DNA of 64,000 nt from Spinacia oleracea (Eukaryota > Streptophyta > Magnoliopsida > Caryophyllales > Amaranthaceae): contig NC_079487.1 of NCBI RefSeq assembly GCF_020520425.1, positions 129,230,385 to 129,294,384 of the forward strand, written 5' to 3'. Shown piece after piece: positions 11,401 through 22,042 of the stretch (positions are counted from its first letter, which is position 1; the number at the start of each line of letters is the position of its first letter). A program made the position numbers and the translations under genes. The notes under the pieces were generated by a model. That model did not search any database and was not told the DNA's origin. It saw only the letters and a program-made list of their open reading frames with translations.

Positions 11401-12771
11401 TGCTGTTCCAAACCTATCTGCCCTCAGAGTGTGGTTAGGAGCATCAACAATTCTCACCTTTGGGTACGTCGTACTCGTTTTCGTGACAGTCGTCAATGAT
11501 GGTATGCTGTCTAAATTTTCAGTTTTCTAAGAAACAAATTAAGTTACACCTCACTTTCCTTCACCAGGACTAAAACATTCAATAAATCTTTTCATACATT
11601 CATATATAGGCAAGTCTAAGAGACACATAGACTATGAAGTTAAGGGAAGCACAATGGATAAGGTTTTCAATGCCTTAGGTGCGGTATCAGCCATCGTTTT
11701 AAGCAACAATTCAGGCATGATACCGGAAATTCAGGTCTAAACTTTTCCTTGTTATCATCTTGGGGACACATGCTCTGTTCTTTTGGACTTTATTTCATTT
11801 CAGTTCAGCTCAGCAAAATAAAACTCAGAAAAACAGGTTAATAGAGAATGTTTTTAGAATAGATAGATGACCATATTACCATACATTTGATTTATTTTTG
11901 TATAATGTGTTGGTGCAGTCGACTCTACGGAAGCCCGCTATCAAGAACATGAAAAAAGTATTGTGTGCACAATTCACTCTTGCCCTTATGGTATACTATG
12001 GTGTTACCATAGTTGGATATTGGGCTTATGGTTCGGAAGTGCCAGATTATCTCCCCAAGGCAATAACCGGGCCGAAATGGGCCAAGGTCTTGATAAACTC
12101 AGCTGTCTTTCTCACTAATGTCATCTCACAACATGTACGTGCCATTTATACTTTTGTTTTCTAATATACTCATATAAAGGTGTGCCAATATCAATATGCA
12201 GTGAACGTGTCAAAATCAGTTTGCGTAAAACTGTGATATTCCCAATAGACTGAACACATTGCATACTTACATTATGTCAGATGTTTTTGCAACCAGTTCA
12301 TGAGGCCTTAGATACAAAGTTTCTAAAAGTTGAAGAAGGTACATACTCAAGAGAAAATATAAAAAGGCGATTCGTTCTACGATCATTCCTATTCACGGTG
12401 AATACTGTGGTGGCAGCGGCCTTACCTTTTATGGGATATTTCATAAACGTCTTGGGATCATTCACACTTGTTTCACTGACTTTCATTTTTCCAAGCATCA
12501 TCTTCATCAAGGTAAATTTTATTAATTGCAATAACAACTTCAACATAGTTAATGTTCTTTACGATGTGATCATGTCTTTTTCGGAGGTCGATTCAATTTT
12601 GATTCGATATCACTGGTACAGGTTAAAGGGAAATCGGCTAGGACTGTACAGAAGGCATGGCATTGGACTATCATTTTTGTTTTTACCCTAATTGCTGCGG
12701 CGACTACGATATCTGCATTTAGATCAGTAGTTATCTCTGTTAAAAACTACCATTTTTTCTCCAATCAGTGA
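8422..12771 (+). CDS. ProT-like amino acid transporter (AAAP family)
   Basis: Eight exons give a 449-residue protein: 8422-8542, 8820-9044, 9519-9613, 11315-11501, 11610-11734, 11919-12134, 12281-12511 and 12622-12771. All junctions use GT/AG and keep frame. The protein has a short polar N-terminus and about ten hydrophobic segments. Text such as VSLLMVTTFNSGWIMSF, FIRYRDIMGFLFGKKMYYVT and TIVGYWAYGSEVPDY matches the proline/GABA/betaine transporter branch, known as H+-coupled importers in the plasma membrane. Length fits the family (about 440). The substrate cannot be told from sequence; proline, GABA or glycine betaine are candidates. Intron 3 (1.7 kb) is filled with inverted-repeat elements. 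It faces the oxidase gene tail to tail. The start was chosen as the first ATG in frame with exon 2. Confidence 0.9.
9697..10852. mobile_element. Inverted-repeat DNA element in transporter intron 3
   Basis: The left end GATCTTTTATCAAAATAGCT and the inverted right end GATCTTTTACCAAATTAGCT pair over roughly 30 bases, with weaker pairing running about 90 bases inward (AAAATAGC words). No transposase text was seen. A direct-repeat module at 9820-10035 lies within it. Edges are approximate and no target-site duplication was established. Confidence 0.5.
9820..10035 (+). repeat. TTAGTTAAGCAC tandem module flanked by AAGGCGGTCTTACAC
   Basis: Five or more copies of a unit of about 24 bases (ACTAATTAGTTAAGCACT-like) are framed on both sides by the same word in the same direction, AAGGCGGTCTTACACAAAA. 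A second copy of the module, inverted, lies at 22043-22241. The framing repeats are direct, not inverted, which is unusual for a MITE. Confidence 0.65.
11773..11845 (+). repeat. Fragment of the dispersed repeat seen at 5673
   Basis: CTCTGTTCTTTTGGACTTTA followed by TTTCAGTTCAGCTCAGCAAA matches the opening of the 5673-5880 block. It lies in intron 5 of the transporter and does not touch the splice sites. Confidence 0.45.
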
Positions 12772-13146
12772 AATATGTTAAACGAAAATTTGTTCAAAAA
12801 CTACCTTATAAAGTCGTATTTTTACGAGAAGCTATCTTATAAAAAAAGTATTGTAACAAACAATCTTATACGAACTGTGTTGTAAGATACTACAATTGTC
12901 TATTATTCATTGCCCATTTTGTTTCTCTGTAACAGTGTGCCATTGTATGACTTTTGGTAACTTTGTAACATCGTTATCTATTATATACCGGTGATAGAAT
13001 CATTAGTTTGCAATCAAGAGTGCTTTACCTCTTTATATTGAAGTTGCAATACACTCTTTTTAAGTACAAAAAAAACAACAAATGAATCCTTGATTCATAT
13101 CTCACATACATCAACATCATACTCTATTTCATCACCATATATAGCC
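12772..13146. other. Spacer between two converging genes
   Basis: Holds the 3' ends of the transporter (+) and the oxidase (-). AT-rich, with no other gene. TTTATATTG-like and AATACACTC-like words may serve 3' end formation but no site can be fixed. Confidence 0.5.
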
Positions 13147-15087
13147 CTAGTGTACAAATCTAATCCATTGAGCTGTGCTAGGAATACCTCCATGGACAAG
13201 AAAGAGCATATAATACCCAGATGGTGCAACATTCGGCGAAGGGGGTGCTATCACCACTGCATTAACCCTCCCACCATCATCTTCCACAATTCTTATACTT
13301 CTCAATTTCAACAACCTTTGGTTCATTGACACTGAATGTGTAGTAAAAGGAGGTGCATACGCGTTGAACTCCACTTCCCCGTTTATCTTTCTTCCTAGCC
13401 AAAACGTCACCTCAAACTCCTCCCCATATTTTATATCAACAGTCTCATTACCATTACCATTACCATTGATATTTTTCTTTATGGAACTCGTACGAGGCGG
13501 AGTTGTCGGGCGGATTACATGGCCTTGTCCTCTAGAAATCTTCCTAGGCGGCCTACTTATGTGATGGGAAGCATGTGATCCAATATTAGTATGTGTTCTG
13601 GAAGTGTTACTAGGTCTAGTTGTTGTATGGTGAATTCTATTGATTTTACTCTCCATAACATTGTTTCTATGACGAAACCGGTTCCTATTATTCTCTATAG
13701 AAATGTTACTAGGCCTTACATGGTGAAACCTATAGTCAGTATATTGTGGAGCAAAGGCTTGTAACTTAAGTTCTGTAGGGTACCTTACATTATTGAACAC
13801 ATACCTCTCATTAGGGTTACCTCCCCCAATAAGGATCCTCCCATCAGGTAAAAGTACAGCCGAGGAATGATACATTCGCGCTACATCTGTTTCCTGCAAA
13901 ACCAAAAACCTCTTCCCTAATGGTCTCCTAGCCTTGTAAAGGAAAGGCTGCTGCGCAGGGCGGTCTGCATTGTTCCACCCACCAGCACCAGACTGCGCAC
14001 CATTGATCAATAAGATATGTCCTGTAGGGAGAATCACCATGTCCATTAAAAGTCGAGGATGAGGCATTTCCTCCATATTCCATTTATTTTTATGCCCTGT
14101 AATCTCCATTCTTCCACAAGTTCTTAACCCTTCCAAGAATTGACCCCCACGAGCTGCACTGTAGGCTCCCTCTGCTGCACCCCCACATATCATGACTTCC
14201 ACTTTTAGGAACCCATCTCGATGGTCTAATGGTAGGATGACTGAGGACCCAGAGCTCGGGTAGCTGCGTGACCCTCCACCAGGCATCCGTGGGTAAGTCT
14301 TAACCACGCGATCAAGCCTGTAGTCGAACAAGATTGAGTCTCGATTGGCAAAGATGAAGAGATGACCGTCGGACGAAAGATGAAGGAAAGGGTAGAGATT
14401 ATTTCCTCCTTCAGATTTATTATAAGTGTTATGCAAAAATGGCATAGCATATGAAGCTACTTGGGAAGATTTCCTAGGGACAAACTCATAAGAGAATACT
14501 TTTTTCCCTCCAACAACTATAACCCTTTCCTTTTCCCCTGGGAGCAACTGGTTAGAAGCATACCACCTGTCTTTTGCTAGCTTCGTCTTTGACAACCTCC
14601 AATCACACCTTCCATCACCACAAGGGACAAAGTTTCGGATCTTTTTATACCCGTTGGCGTAACCACCCGTTTGAAGAAGCGTCCCGTTGCTTAAAAACGA
14701 ACCCGAGGAGCAAAACGGGTCGGACTCGATTTTCAATGGTCTTAAGGAGTTGGTACCTATATGGTACTCAACTGAATGAGCAAAGCAAGATGAGTCTCTT
14801 ACATCAGAAGCATGGTTCTGATGGCATTCGCCACCGTGTGAGCGGTGATTGAGGAGGTATGCTGAAGGTCCTTTCCCGGTTTGATCAAAGATTAGGATTG
14901 TATTCATATGGGTTAATGCCATATGCATAGGTACCACCCCAACATTGTCCCTAAGAAGTTGCCATTCCCCTTCTTTCCCTATTGGGTTACTACTTTTCGA
15001 GACGATACATATACATGGGTGAAATGTAAGGGAAAATGTAGCTAAAATTGCTAGGAATTTGGTAAAGAAGTTAAGCTTATGTTCCAT
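13147..15087 (-). CDS. Glyoxal/galactose oxidase-like copper radical oxidase
   Basis: A single exon codes for 646 residues. Residues 1-28 form a signal peptide (FLAILATFSL), so the protein is probably secreted to the cell wall. The glyoxal oxidase N-terminal kelch-type domain spans about 45-465 and a DUF1929 domain about 550-646. The copper and radical residues can be placed by comparison with galactose oxidase: Cys126 (FCSSG), Tyr176 (RWYAS), Tyr406 and His407 (RMYHSS), and His584 (FTTHSVSMNQ). All are present, so activity is likely: oxidation of an aldehyde or alcohol with release of H2O2. Plant relatives are usually about 540-560 residues. Here a His/Arg/Asn/Thr-rich stretch at about 467-549 sits between the two domains and explains the extra length. 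The true substrate is unknown. Confidence 0.9.
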   Translation of the reverse strand: MEHKLNFFTKFLAILATFSLTFHPCICIVSKSSNPIGKEGEWQLLRDNVGVVPMHMALTHMNTILIFDQTGKGPSAYLLNHRSHGGECHQNHASDVRDSSCFAHSVEYHIGTNSLRPLKIESDPFCSSGSFLSNGTLLQTGGYANGYKKIRNFVPCGDGRCDWRLSKTKLAKDRWYASNQLLPGEKERVIVVGGKKVFSYEFVPRKSSQVASYAMPFLHNTYNKSEGGNNLYPFLHLSSDGHLFIFANRDSILFDYRLDRVVKTYPRMPGGGSRSYPSSGSSVILPLDHRDGFLKVEVMICGGAAEGAYSAARGGQFLEGLRTCGRMEITGHKNKWNMEEMPHPRLLMDMVILPTGHILLINGAQSGAGGWNNADRPAQQPFLYKARRPLGKRFLVLQETDVARMYHSSAVLLPDGRILIGGGNPNERYVFNNVRYPTELKLQAFAPQYTDYRFHHVRPSNISIENNRNRFRHRNNVMESKINRIHHTTTRPSNTSRTHTNIGSHASHHISRPPRKISRGQGHVIRPTTPPRTSSIKKNINGNGNGNETVDIKYGEEFEVTFWLGRKINGEVEFNAYAPPFTTHSVSMNQRLLKLRSIRIVEDDGGRVNAVVIAPPSPNVAPSGYYMLFLVHGGIPSTAQWIRFVH

Positions 15088-15149
15088 GAGAAATGAAGAG
15101 AGTAGAGTAGAGTGAGTGAAGTGTAAGTGTAGTGAAGTCGTTGGTAGTT

Positions 15150-15159
15150 ATTTTATAGT
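15150..15159 (-). promoter_or_regulatory. TATA box of the oxidase gene
   Basis: On the minus strand the word ACTATAAAAT lies about 65 bases ahead of the start codon at 15087, a normal distance for a plant TATA box. It is followed by a CT-rich leader (CTCACTCTACTCTACTCTC). Confidence 0.55.
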
Positions 15160-15484
15160 TAGGAATCTAAGCCTAATTATTAGGAGGTCATGCCAATTAA
15201 GAGTGCCAATTGATAAGGGTTGTTTTCTTTAAGTGGAGATGTGAAATTAGCTGAAATTTTGCAACGCAAAAGATATGTTCATGTGTTTATTAATCCTAAA
15301 TCATAGCATGCATTAACTTAAAGGGTGCAAAATTTGGGGTTAATTAAGAATAGAGTAACATCTTTATTGCATGTGAAGTTGGTAACATATTTGTTTGACC
15401 ATTGAATTATTTGAATATACATATTGGTGAAACCTAATCACACTGTCACTTTAGGAAATTTGGAAAACGATCGATCAGGAGTAA

Positions 15485-15629
15485 CATTACAAGAAATCGT
15501 GTTTTTGCCGACCGTTTTAAACAATCGGTAGAGACTAAATAGTGAAAGGTGGTCGGAATTCCACATATTAACTACCAATATTAGAGTGAGAGATGATTTG
15601 CGTTGATAAAAATGTGAATCCATGTAGTG
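15485..15629. mobile_element. CACTA-like MITE, 145 bp
   Basis: The left end CATTACAAGAAATCG and the inverted right end CACTACATGGATTC follow the CACTACAAGAAA rule of plant En/Spm elements. It is flanked by TAA on both sides (15482-15484 and 15630-15632), matching the 3-base target duplication of CACTA elements. It is too short to code and so depended on a transposase from elsewhere. Confidence 0.65.
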
Positions 15630-15719
15630 TAAGGCATAATTTGGGCACTAGAAACAAGGGCGGTGTAGATTGTTGGTGTAGATTGTTTTTCTTTGTTATT
15701 GGAAATAAGTAGGGATGCA

Positions 15720-15905
15720 GAAAGATTAAAGCTTGTTCATGTTCGTTTATTTAATAAATGAATCGGGTTTAAACAACTTGTGAAACTCGTTTAATAAAAG
15801 AGCTTGAACATATTTTTTTGAGCTAGGTTGAAAGCTCGGGTATGGACTCAAACTCGCGTAAATAAATAACATGAATAGGGTAGTATTCGGCTTGGCTCGA
15901 CTCTT
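15720..15905. repeat. Degenerate repeat of TTCGTTTATTTAA and GAGCTTGAAC words
   Basis: Words such as CATGTTCGTTTATTTAATAA, GAAACTCGTTTAATAAAAG and AGCTCGGG recur loosely. This composition is common in plant interspersed low-complexity repeats. No ends or coding text are seen. Confidence 0.35.
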
Positions 15906-16141
15906 TTACTCCCTATGAAGTTCGTAACATGCACGGGAAATTAAAATGAAAAATCGATTATCCCCTTGTTTGCAATATCTTTTTGCCGCATGTGTACTAT
16001 TGACTATTAAGTGAATGAACTAGGAGGTGATCAAAGGTTGGGCCATGATGGACTTTGCTAATAAAATTTGTGCTTGTCCTGGGCCAAGATAGTGGGTTGC
16101 GTCTACTTTAAAGCTTTGAAATGTTCATGACCTGTAAACTC

Positions 16142-17597
16142 CGCAAATTTTTGGCTATACCCGGGTATAGCCAAAGCTGGCTGTACCCCTATCCAAAACG
16201 ATGTCGTTTTGTGTTGTTTAAAATGAACATTAATATACTGGTACAAAAATTAACATTTACTATTCCGGAAATGAACATTTATTTATTTATTTGGAATGAA
16301 CATTTACTATTTTGAAAATGAACATTTATTTATTTATTTGGAAATAAACTACAAAAATGAACATTTACTATTTCGGAAATGAACATTTATTTATTTATTT
16401 GGAATGAACATTTACTATTTTGGAAATGAACATGTATTTATTTATTTGGAAATAAACAATATAGGCGCTTGTAAAAACATAAAAAGACCAATGAAGTGAA
16501 CAATTTCATTATGAACATTAACCATATATTTATTGTGAACAAACAAATAAACAAGAAAAAACAAATAATTCAACAAAAAAGAACAAACAATATAAAAAAG
16601 AACATAAAATTTCAGAAAAAAGAACAACCAATAAAACAATTATGAACACTTTTATGATGAATTTTAAAGCCAACATGAAAGAACAAACAATACAACAAGA
16701 AAGAACAAATACTGGTACAAAAATGAACATTTACTATTTCGGAAATGAACATTTATTTATTTATTTGGAATGAACATTTACTATTTTGGAAATGAACATT
16801 TATTTATTTATTTGGAAATAAACTACAAAAATGAACATTTACTATTTCTGAAATGAACATTTACTATTTCGGAAATGAACATTTATTTGGAATGAACATT
16901 TACTATTTTGGAAATGAACATTTATTTGGAAATAAACAATATAGGCGCTTGTAAAAACATAAAAGACCAATGAAGTGAACAATTTCATTATGAACATTAA
17001 CCATATATTTATTGTGAACAAACAAATAAACAAAAAAGAACAAATAATTCAACAAAAAAGAACAAACAATATAAAAAAGAACATAAAATTCCAGAAAAAA
17101 GAACAAACAATACAACAATTATGAACAATTTTATGATGAATTTTAAAGCCAACATGAAAGAACAAACAATACAACAATAACTTTGATGAATGAATTTAAA
17201 AAACAACAAGAAAGAACAAACAGTACAACAAGAAAGAACAAGCAATACAAAAAGAAAGAATAAAAAGATTAATGAAGAGTTTAATTATGAACATTAACCA
17301 TATGATTATTATAAACAAACAAATAAACAAGAAAGAACAAACAATATAAAAAAGAACATAAAATTCCAGAAGAAAGAACAAAAAATACAACAATTATGAA
17401 AATTTGATGATGAATTTAAAAAACAACAAGAAAGAACAAACAGTACAACAAGAAAGAACAAACAGTATAATAAGAATGAACAAACGGTACAATAAAAAAG
17501 AACAAAATGTCGACAAGAATGAACAAACAATATGAGCGCGTCGTTTTAGGGGGTACAGCCAGAGCTGGCTGTACCCGGGTACAGCAGTTAACGATTG
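16142..17597. mobile_element. Non-autonomous Mutator-like element, 1.46 kb
   Basis: A 9-base direct repeat TGTAAACTC flanks the element (16133-16141 and 17598-17606), the target duplication size of Mutator elements. Twelve bases inside each edge begins an inverted repeat: left GCTATACCCGGGTATAGCC, then AGCTGGCTGTACCCC; right, inverted, GCTGTACCCGGGTACAGCC, then CTCTGGCTGTACCCC. The pairing reaches the AAAACGA word, about 55 bases in. Inside are only tandem repeats and no transposase. Open frames across it are by-products of its repeat structure. Confidence 0.7.
16238..17500. repeat. Higher-order tandem repeat inside the Mutator-like element
   Basis: Two levels are visible. Small units (ATGAACATTTATTTATTTAT, GGAATGAACATTTACTATTT) repeat at 16250-16440 and 16715-16935. 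A larger unit of about 475 bases starting at ACTGGTACAAAAAT (16238 and again 16708) is present twice, followed by a shortened third copy from about 17265. The second half of each large unit is built of AAGAACAAACAATA words. Confidence 0.75.
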
Positions 17598-17606
17598 TGT
17601 AAACTC

Positions 17607-17989
17607 TTCCTAGGCTAAAGCACGATTTTCCTAGTTGGGCCAAGCTTTGACCTACAATTGCATTTTTTGTTGTTTCCCCAAGCTCTTTTTTTCCATAAAG
17701 TTTTGGTCGGTTTCGTTCCAAATCTGAAAATTTGGCACACAAATTCTAGAGTAAGTTTTGTGCAAAATGGTCTTATACTCCTAAGACGGCTGATATAACT
17801 TAACTATTAACATAAAGATCATAAGTGTTAATGCGAATATAAACTCATAACTATCAACCCAAAATTATACCTGTTAAAACGAGAATCTTATATTGACATA
17901 CTTTTTATGGAAAAGACAACTAGCTGCACATTATTATTATTTTATATTTTTTAAAAGCAGGATTTACACTTCTTTTTTTGGCAAAAGAT
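17607..17989. other. Gene-free spacer
   Basis: No coding text. A CTAAGACGGCT word near 17772 recalls the GGCGGTCTTA word of the module at 9820 but is too short to assign. Confidence 0.4.
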
Positions 17990-17992
17990 TTA

Positions 17993-18761
17993 CACTTTGT
18001 TTGGATAGACGAAAAAGGGAGAGAAAGAAGGGAAGGGAAGGGAAGGGAAAGGGAAGGAACAAGCTTCCTTGTAAGGATAAAAGATTGGAGGAATGAATGA
18101 AGGGAGAGGGAGGGAGGAATCTATTTCCCCCCTTCCTTTCCCGATGTTGTTTTTTCGCATATCAGATATGTGTGGCAAAATACATATCAGCTAAAAGACA
18201 AATAGCTAAAAGACAAAATAAGAAGTACCATTCTGTAAAAAAAGTATCATTCTGTAAAAAAAAAAAAAAAGTACCATTTTTGTTTTAAAAAGTACCATTT
18301 AATTTCTTTTTTGTCTTTTTCCTATTTTGTCTTTTGCTATGATATGTATTTACAAGCACATATCTAATATCCGAATATACTTCCTCTTCCTTTCCCTTCC
18401 TTTCCCTTTCCTTCTACTACGTACTACGTATATGATAATATGTAGATCTACTTTAACGATTTTTGTAGATATCATAAGTAAATAAATTAAAATTTGGTTT
18501 AAAAACAAACTATACCATCCTTTGAAATAAGTACAATATTTATCATAAACATTTAACATTTTATCTGGACAAGCAAAGTGGAGAGAAGAGAAAATGAGGG
18601 GATGCATAAAGGCATAGATCCATTTTCCCTCCCTATTTAACAAATATTATTTCTCGAAAATTGGAGAAATTTGAAAGAAAAATATAGCTCACTTTTTCCC
18701 TCCCCCAATTCCTCTTTCTCTCTCATGCCTTTCCCTTTTATCTTGCTATCCAAACACAGCG
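17993..18761. mobile_element. Tourist-like (PIF/Harbinger) element
   Basis: Left end CACTTTGTTTGGATAG and inverted right end CGCTGTGTTTGGATAG, flanked by TTA on both sides (17990-17992 and 18762-18764), the target duplication of PIF/Harbinger elements. The arms are rich in GGAAGGGAAGGG and its complement. A second, smaller element is nested at about 18157-18373. A related shorter copy lies in a P450 intron at 59739. Confidence 0.65.
18157..18373. mobile_element. Nested inverted-repeat MITE
   Basis: Left arm CATATCAGATATGTG followed by ATACATATCAGCTAAAAGAC pairs with the right arm (inverted GATATTAGATATGTG, then ATACATATCATAGCAAAAGAC). The arms are about 45 bases. The middle is A-rich with AAGTACCATT words. 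It was inserted into the Tourist-like element at 17993-18761. Confidence 0.55.
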
Positions 18762-18785
18762 TTAAACAGAAGCAAGAAAATGAGG

Positions 18786-21700
18786 TTACATATTAGTAGT
18801 GGTAGGAGTTGCTAATAACAAAAGAGGATTCTTCTTATGCGTAGTAAGTCCAACAGCTTCCACCATGTCAATATCATCTCTTGTCACACCTTCAGGCAAA
18901 CTCCAATCAAAACAAAACAAGAGATTAGCAAGTACAAGCTCAACTAACAAAACCGCGAAACTAATCCCAGGGCATCCCCTCCGACCAACACCAAACGGGA
19001 TCAACTCGAAGTCGTGGCCTTTGTAATCAATCGAGCTATTTAAAAACCTCTCGGGCTCAAACACATTTGGGCCCGGGTTGTGCCAAACATTAGGGTCCAT
19101 TGCAATGGCTTTCGCATTGATAATAACTCTTGTTTTAGCAGGGATTTCATAGCCTCCTATAATAGTGCATGTTGCTGTTGTTTCCCTTGGTACAAGAAGT
19201 GGAACAGGAGGGTGTAGTCGTAATGTCTCTTTTATGACCAATTTTAAGTAGTTAAATTTTGGTAAATCACTTTCTTCAACTCTTTGTTTATCCTTTACAA
19301 TTTGTCTCACTTCATCTTGAGCTTTTTTCATGATTGTTGGATTTTTCATTAGCTCACTCATTATCCATACTAGGGTTGCTGCAGATGTATCTGATCCAGC
19401 TATGAACATATCCTGTATTTCAATATAAGAAAATAAATAACGCTCTGATACGTAGTACTGTGTATTTCCTCCATTTCATAATACATGAACCATTTTTGGC
19501 TTACACTAAACATACCGTAATAATTTTGACTACATTTTGTTACTAACAGCGTAAAAAATAAATGTCATTTTACAACTAAGGGTGATAATCGATCAAAATC
19601 AGAAAATAATTTTAAAGGGTTAATTTATAGTGATTTTAAAGGAATAATTTTTATTATATGAAATTTTTTATCACTAACAAATACGGAGTATATGATTTTA
19701 ACATCATACGGAGTATCGATTAACTTTTAAATTAAATTTTACTCTAAACAATATTTATTACTCCCTCCGTTCCTAAATAAGTGTCACATTTAGGCTCGGG
19801 CACGGTAATTAATAAAATTGTAAAGTGGGTAAGAGTTAATGATTGGCAATGTTTGTTTTTGGAGAAAGGATAAAGTAGATAATTGTTTAATTGAATAAAG
19901 GACAAATAAAAGTGTATGTGGGGATTGAAAAGTGGAAAAGTGTAGAATGTGTAAGTAAAAGTAATTATGATTTATAGAAAAGTGGGAAAAGTGTATGAAA
20001 AAGTGTGAAAAGTGTATGGAAAAGTGAGAAAAGTACATATTTAAAAATAGAAATGTGACACTTATAAGGGAACGCCAAAAATGAAAATGTGACACTTATT
20101 TAGGAGAACGGGGAGTATTATACATCCCGTTAGTAAGATTTTGTAGAATAAAATTCTTACGTTTGGTATCATTAGTTCATTACTGTCCTATTGACCATAC
20201 GTGCTCACATGAGTCACATCCGTTATCCGTATCGCGGACGCAAATGGTAAAAACAGTCATGTTAGGCGGCTAGACTAAATTAGCAAAACTACAAATTCTA
20301 GATATTTTTTTTAGGTAGAGACAAGTGCTAAGGGGACAAAATATTCAGGAGTACTCCGTATATAGTAAGAACATCTCCGTTGACGGTGATTTATCGAAAA
20401 AGCTACATATACTTATGGGTATGATATTTTTGGTTGTGATTGGTTTATAATTTTAAATTTCATATGGAGTTGCTATTTTAAATTTAAATTTTAATCACAT
20501 AGGGAGTTGTTTATGTGAAAACAACCAATGAGAGTTCAAAGTATGTTACTATTTGATACTCAGGGGGTATATGTAGCAGCTTTCATGATTTACCAACCCT
20601 TTATTCTGCACAAGGTTAGAGGATTTCTCGTATTGGTACTCCTTAGCTGTATTGAATTATTGATATATCAATATATCACACGAATTTTAGTATTAATATC
20701 AATTTTATGAGTACTAATAAGAATTATTTGTATCTATTTTAGAATTTAAACACAAATCACTTGAGACTTGGAACTCCTCCCTAAGACTATACAAAACATT
20801 TTGAAGGTGTGGTAAAAATAATAAAATAAGACTCCTTAAAACAGAAACAATACAATTTTCAATATGGCATAGTTTTCAATAGCATAGCTTGATTGTAACT
20901 AACATGTCACAATTTCTTAGTTTTTTTTTCTACGGGAAACCTTCTCAAGTTCTTATTATCTTTCTTACCAAAAAGTTATTTATTCAATCATCTCTGTTGT
21001 AACATGAATGTATAAAGGAAATATGAAGTATATAATAGGCATAAATTTATTGGGAGCTAAGAAACATACCGTAATAATACCCTTGATTTGATTATAATTG
21101 AGAGCAATTGTTTGATTAGGATCCTTCTGAAGTTTAAGAAGCACATCAACAAAATCCTCATGATCATCTCTACTATTTCTTGAACCACCAATATGTTCTT
21201 GAATAACTTCATCATAAAACTCATCCAATTCCTTAAAATTCTTCTCTAACCTTACATCAACCCCATTAACTTTATTTAAAAACCAACCAACCCATGGACA
21301 ATAATCCGCAATATTAAGCTCTCCTAATAACCTTTCCGTTTCCTTCAAAATCTCATAGCTTTTAGACTTACTACCATCAAATTTCTTCCCATACGCGACA
21401 CGGCATATGACATTGTTAGTTAGAGAAAGCATCAACTCGCTAAGATTAACATTACCCAATCGAGTAATCGATTCGATAACGACGTTAACCTCGTCATTTC
21501 TCACGGGGCGAAACGAGTTCACCCGCTTCATACATAATAGCTCTAGTATCGTTATTTTTCGAACTTCTCTCCAATACTCGCCGTACGGAGCGAATGTTAT
21601 GTCGTGGAATTCGTAACTAAGTCTTTTCGCGGCGTATAATCCCGGTCTACTGGAGAAAATGAGGTCGTGTGGCTTGAAAATTTTTCCGGCGACTTCGGCG

Positions 21701-21948
21701 GAGGAAATGACTAGAGTTGGGATAGAGCCTAATTGTAAGAGCATAAGAGGGCCATGTTTTTTGGCAAGGTTTTGAAGACATATATGTGGTAAATCACCAA
21801 ATAATTGGTGAAGGTTGCCTAAAATTGGTAGCTTTGTTGGACTTGGAGGGAGCTTTAATTGTTTTTGGGAGGGTTTAAACAATAATGCTAATAATATTAA
21901 GGGTATTGAAAATATGAGTGAACACCACAATGATTGTGGAAAATCCAT
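18786..21948 (-). CDS. CYP71-type cytochrome P450 (CYP71B/CYP83-like), intact
   Basis: Two exons, 21070-21948 and 18786-19412, give 501 residues. The donor GTATGT follows ACG and the acceptor CAG precedes GATATG, joining GIIT to DMFIAGSDTS. The N-terminus is a membrane anchor (about 5-25) followed by the proline hinge LPPSPTKLPILGN, so it sits on the ER face toward the cytosol. The I-helix AGSDTS is at 298-303, the K-helix ETLR at 355-358, PERF after it, and the heme loop PFGVGRRGCPG with the axial Cys440. All catalytic motifs are intact, so it should be an active monooxygenase using NADPH via P450 reductase. Substrate is unknown. The 1657-base intron carries a Stowaway MITE. A near-copy of exon 1 lies upstream at 25583-26470. 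Confidence 0.92.
19761..20115. mobile_element. Stowaway-like MITE in the P450 intron
   Basis: Ends CTCCCTCCGTTCCTAAATAA and, inverted, CTCCCCGTTCTCCTAAATAA, with TA on both sides (19759-19760 and 20116-20117). About 355 bases. Its interior (GTGGGAAAAGTGTATG words) matches the pair at 29361 and 29731, so it belongs to the same subfamily. Confidence 0.8.
20389..20587. repeat. Inverted repeat in the P450 intron
   Basis: AAAGCTACATATAC near 20399 pairs with GTATATGTAGCAGCTTT near 20565, and the pairing extends weakly over about 40 bases. It is probably an old MITE. It lies in the intron between the two P450 exons. Confidence 0.35.
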
Positions 21949-21981
21949 GTTTGCTATGATAATGTCGTCTAAGCGTTTGAG

Positions 21982-21990
21982 CTATATACG
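21982..21990 (-). promoter_or_regulatory. TATA-like box of the P450 at 18786-21948
   Basis: On the minus strand GTATATAGC lies about 35-40 bases ahead of the ATG at 21948. This implies a very short leader. The related exon at 25583-26470 has a similar box at the same kind of distance. Confidence 0.4.
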
Positions 21991-22042
21991 ACGTATATGG
22001 AATTACATACTCCGTAAATATCTAGCCTGTGAACTATCATAA

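Noticed and set aside
16121-17742. Many overlapping open frames rich in Phe, Leu and Cys on the minus strand
   Set aside because: They are readings of the tandem repeats in the Mutator-like element; no family text, no start context.
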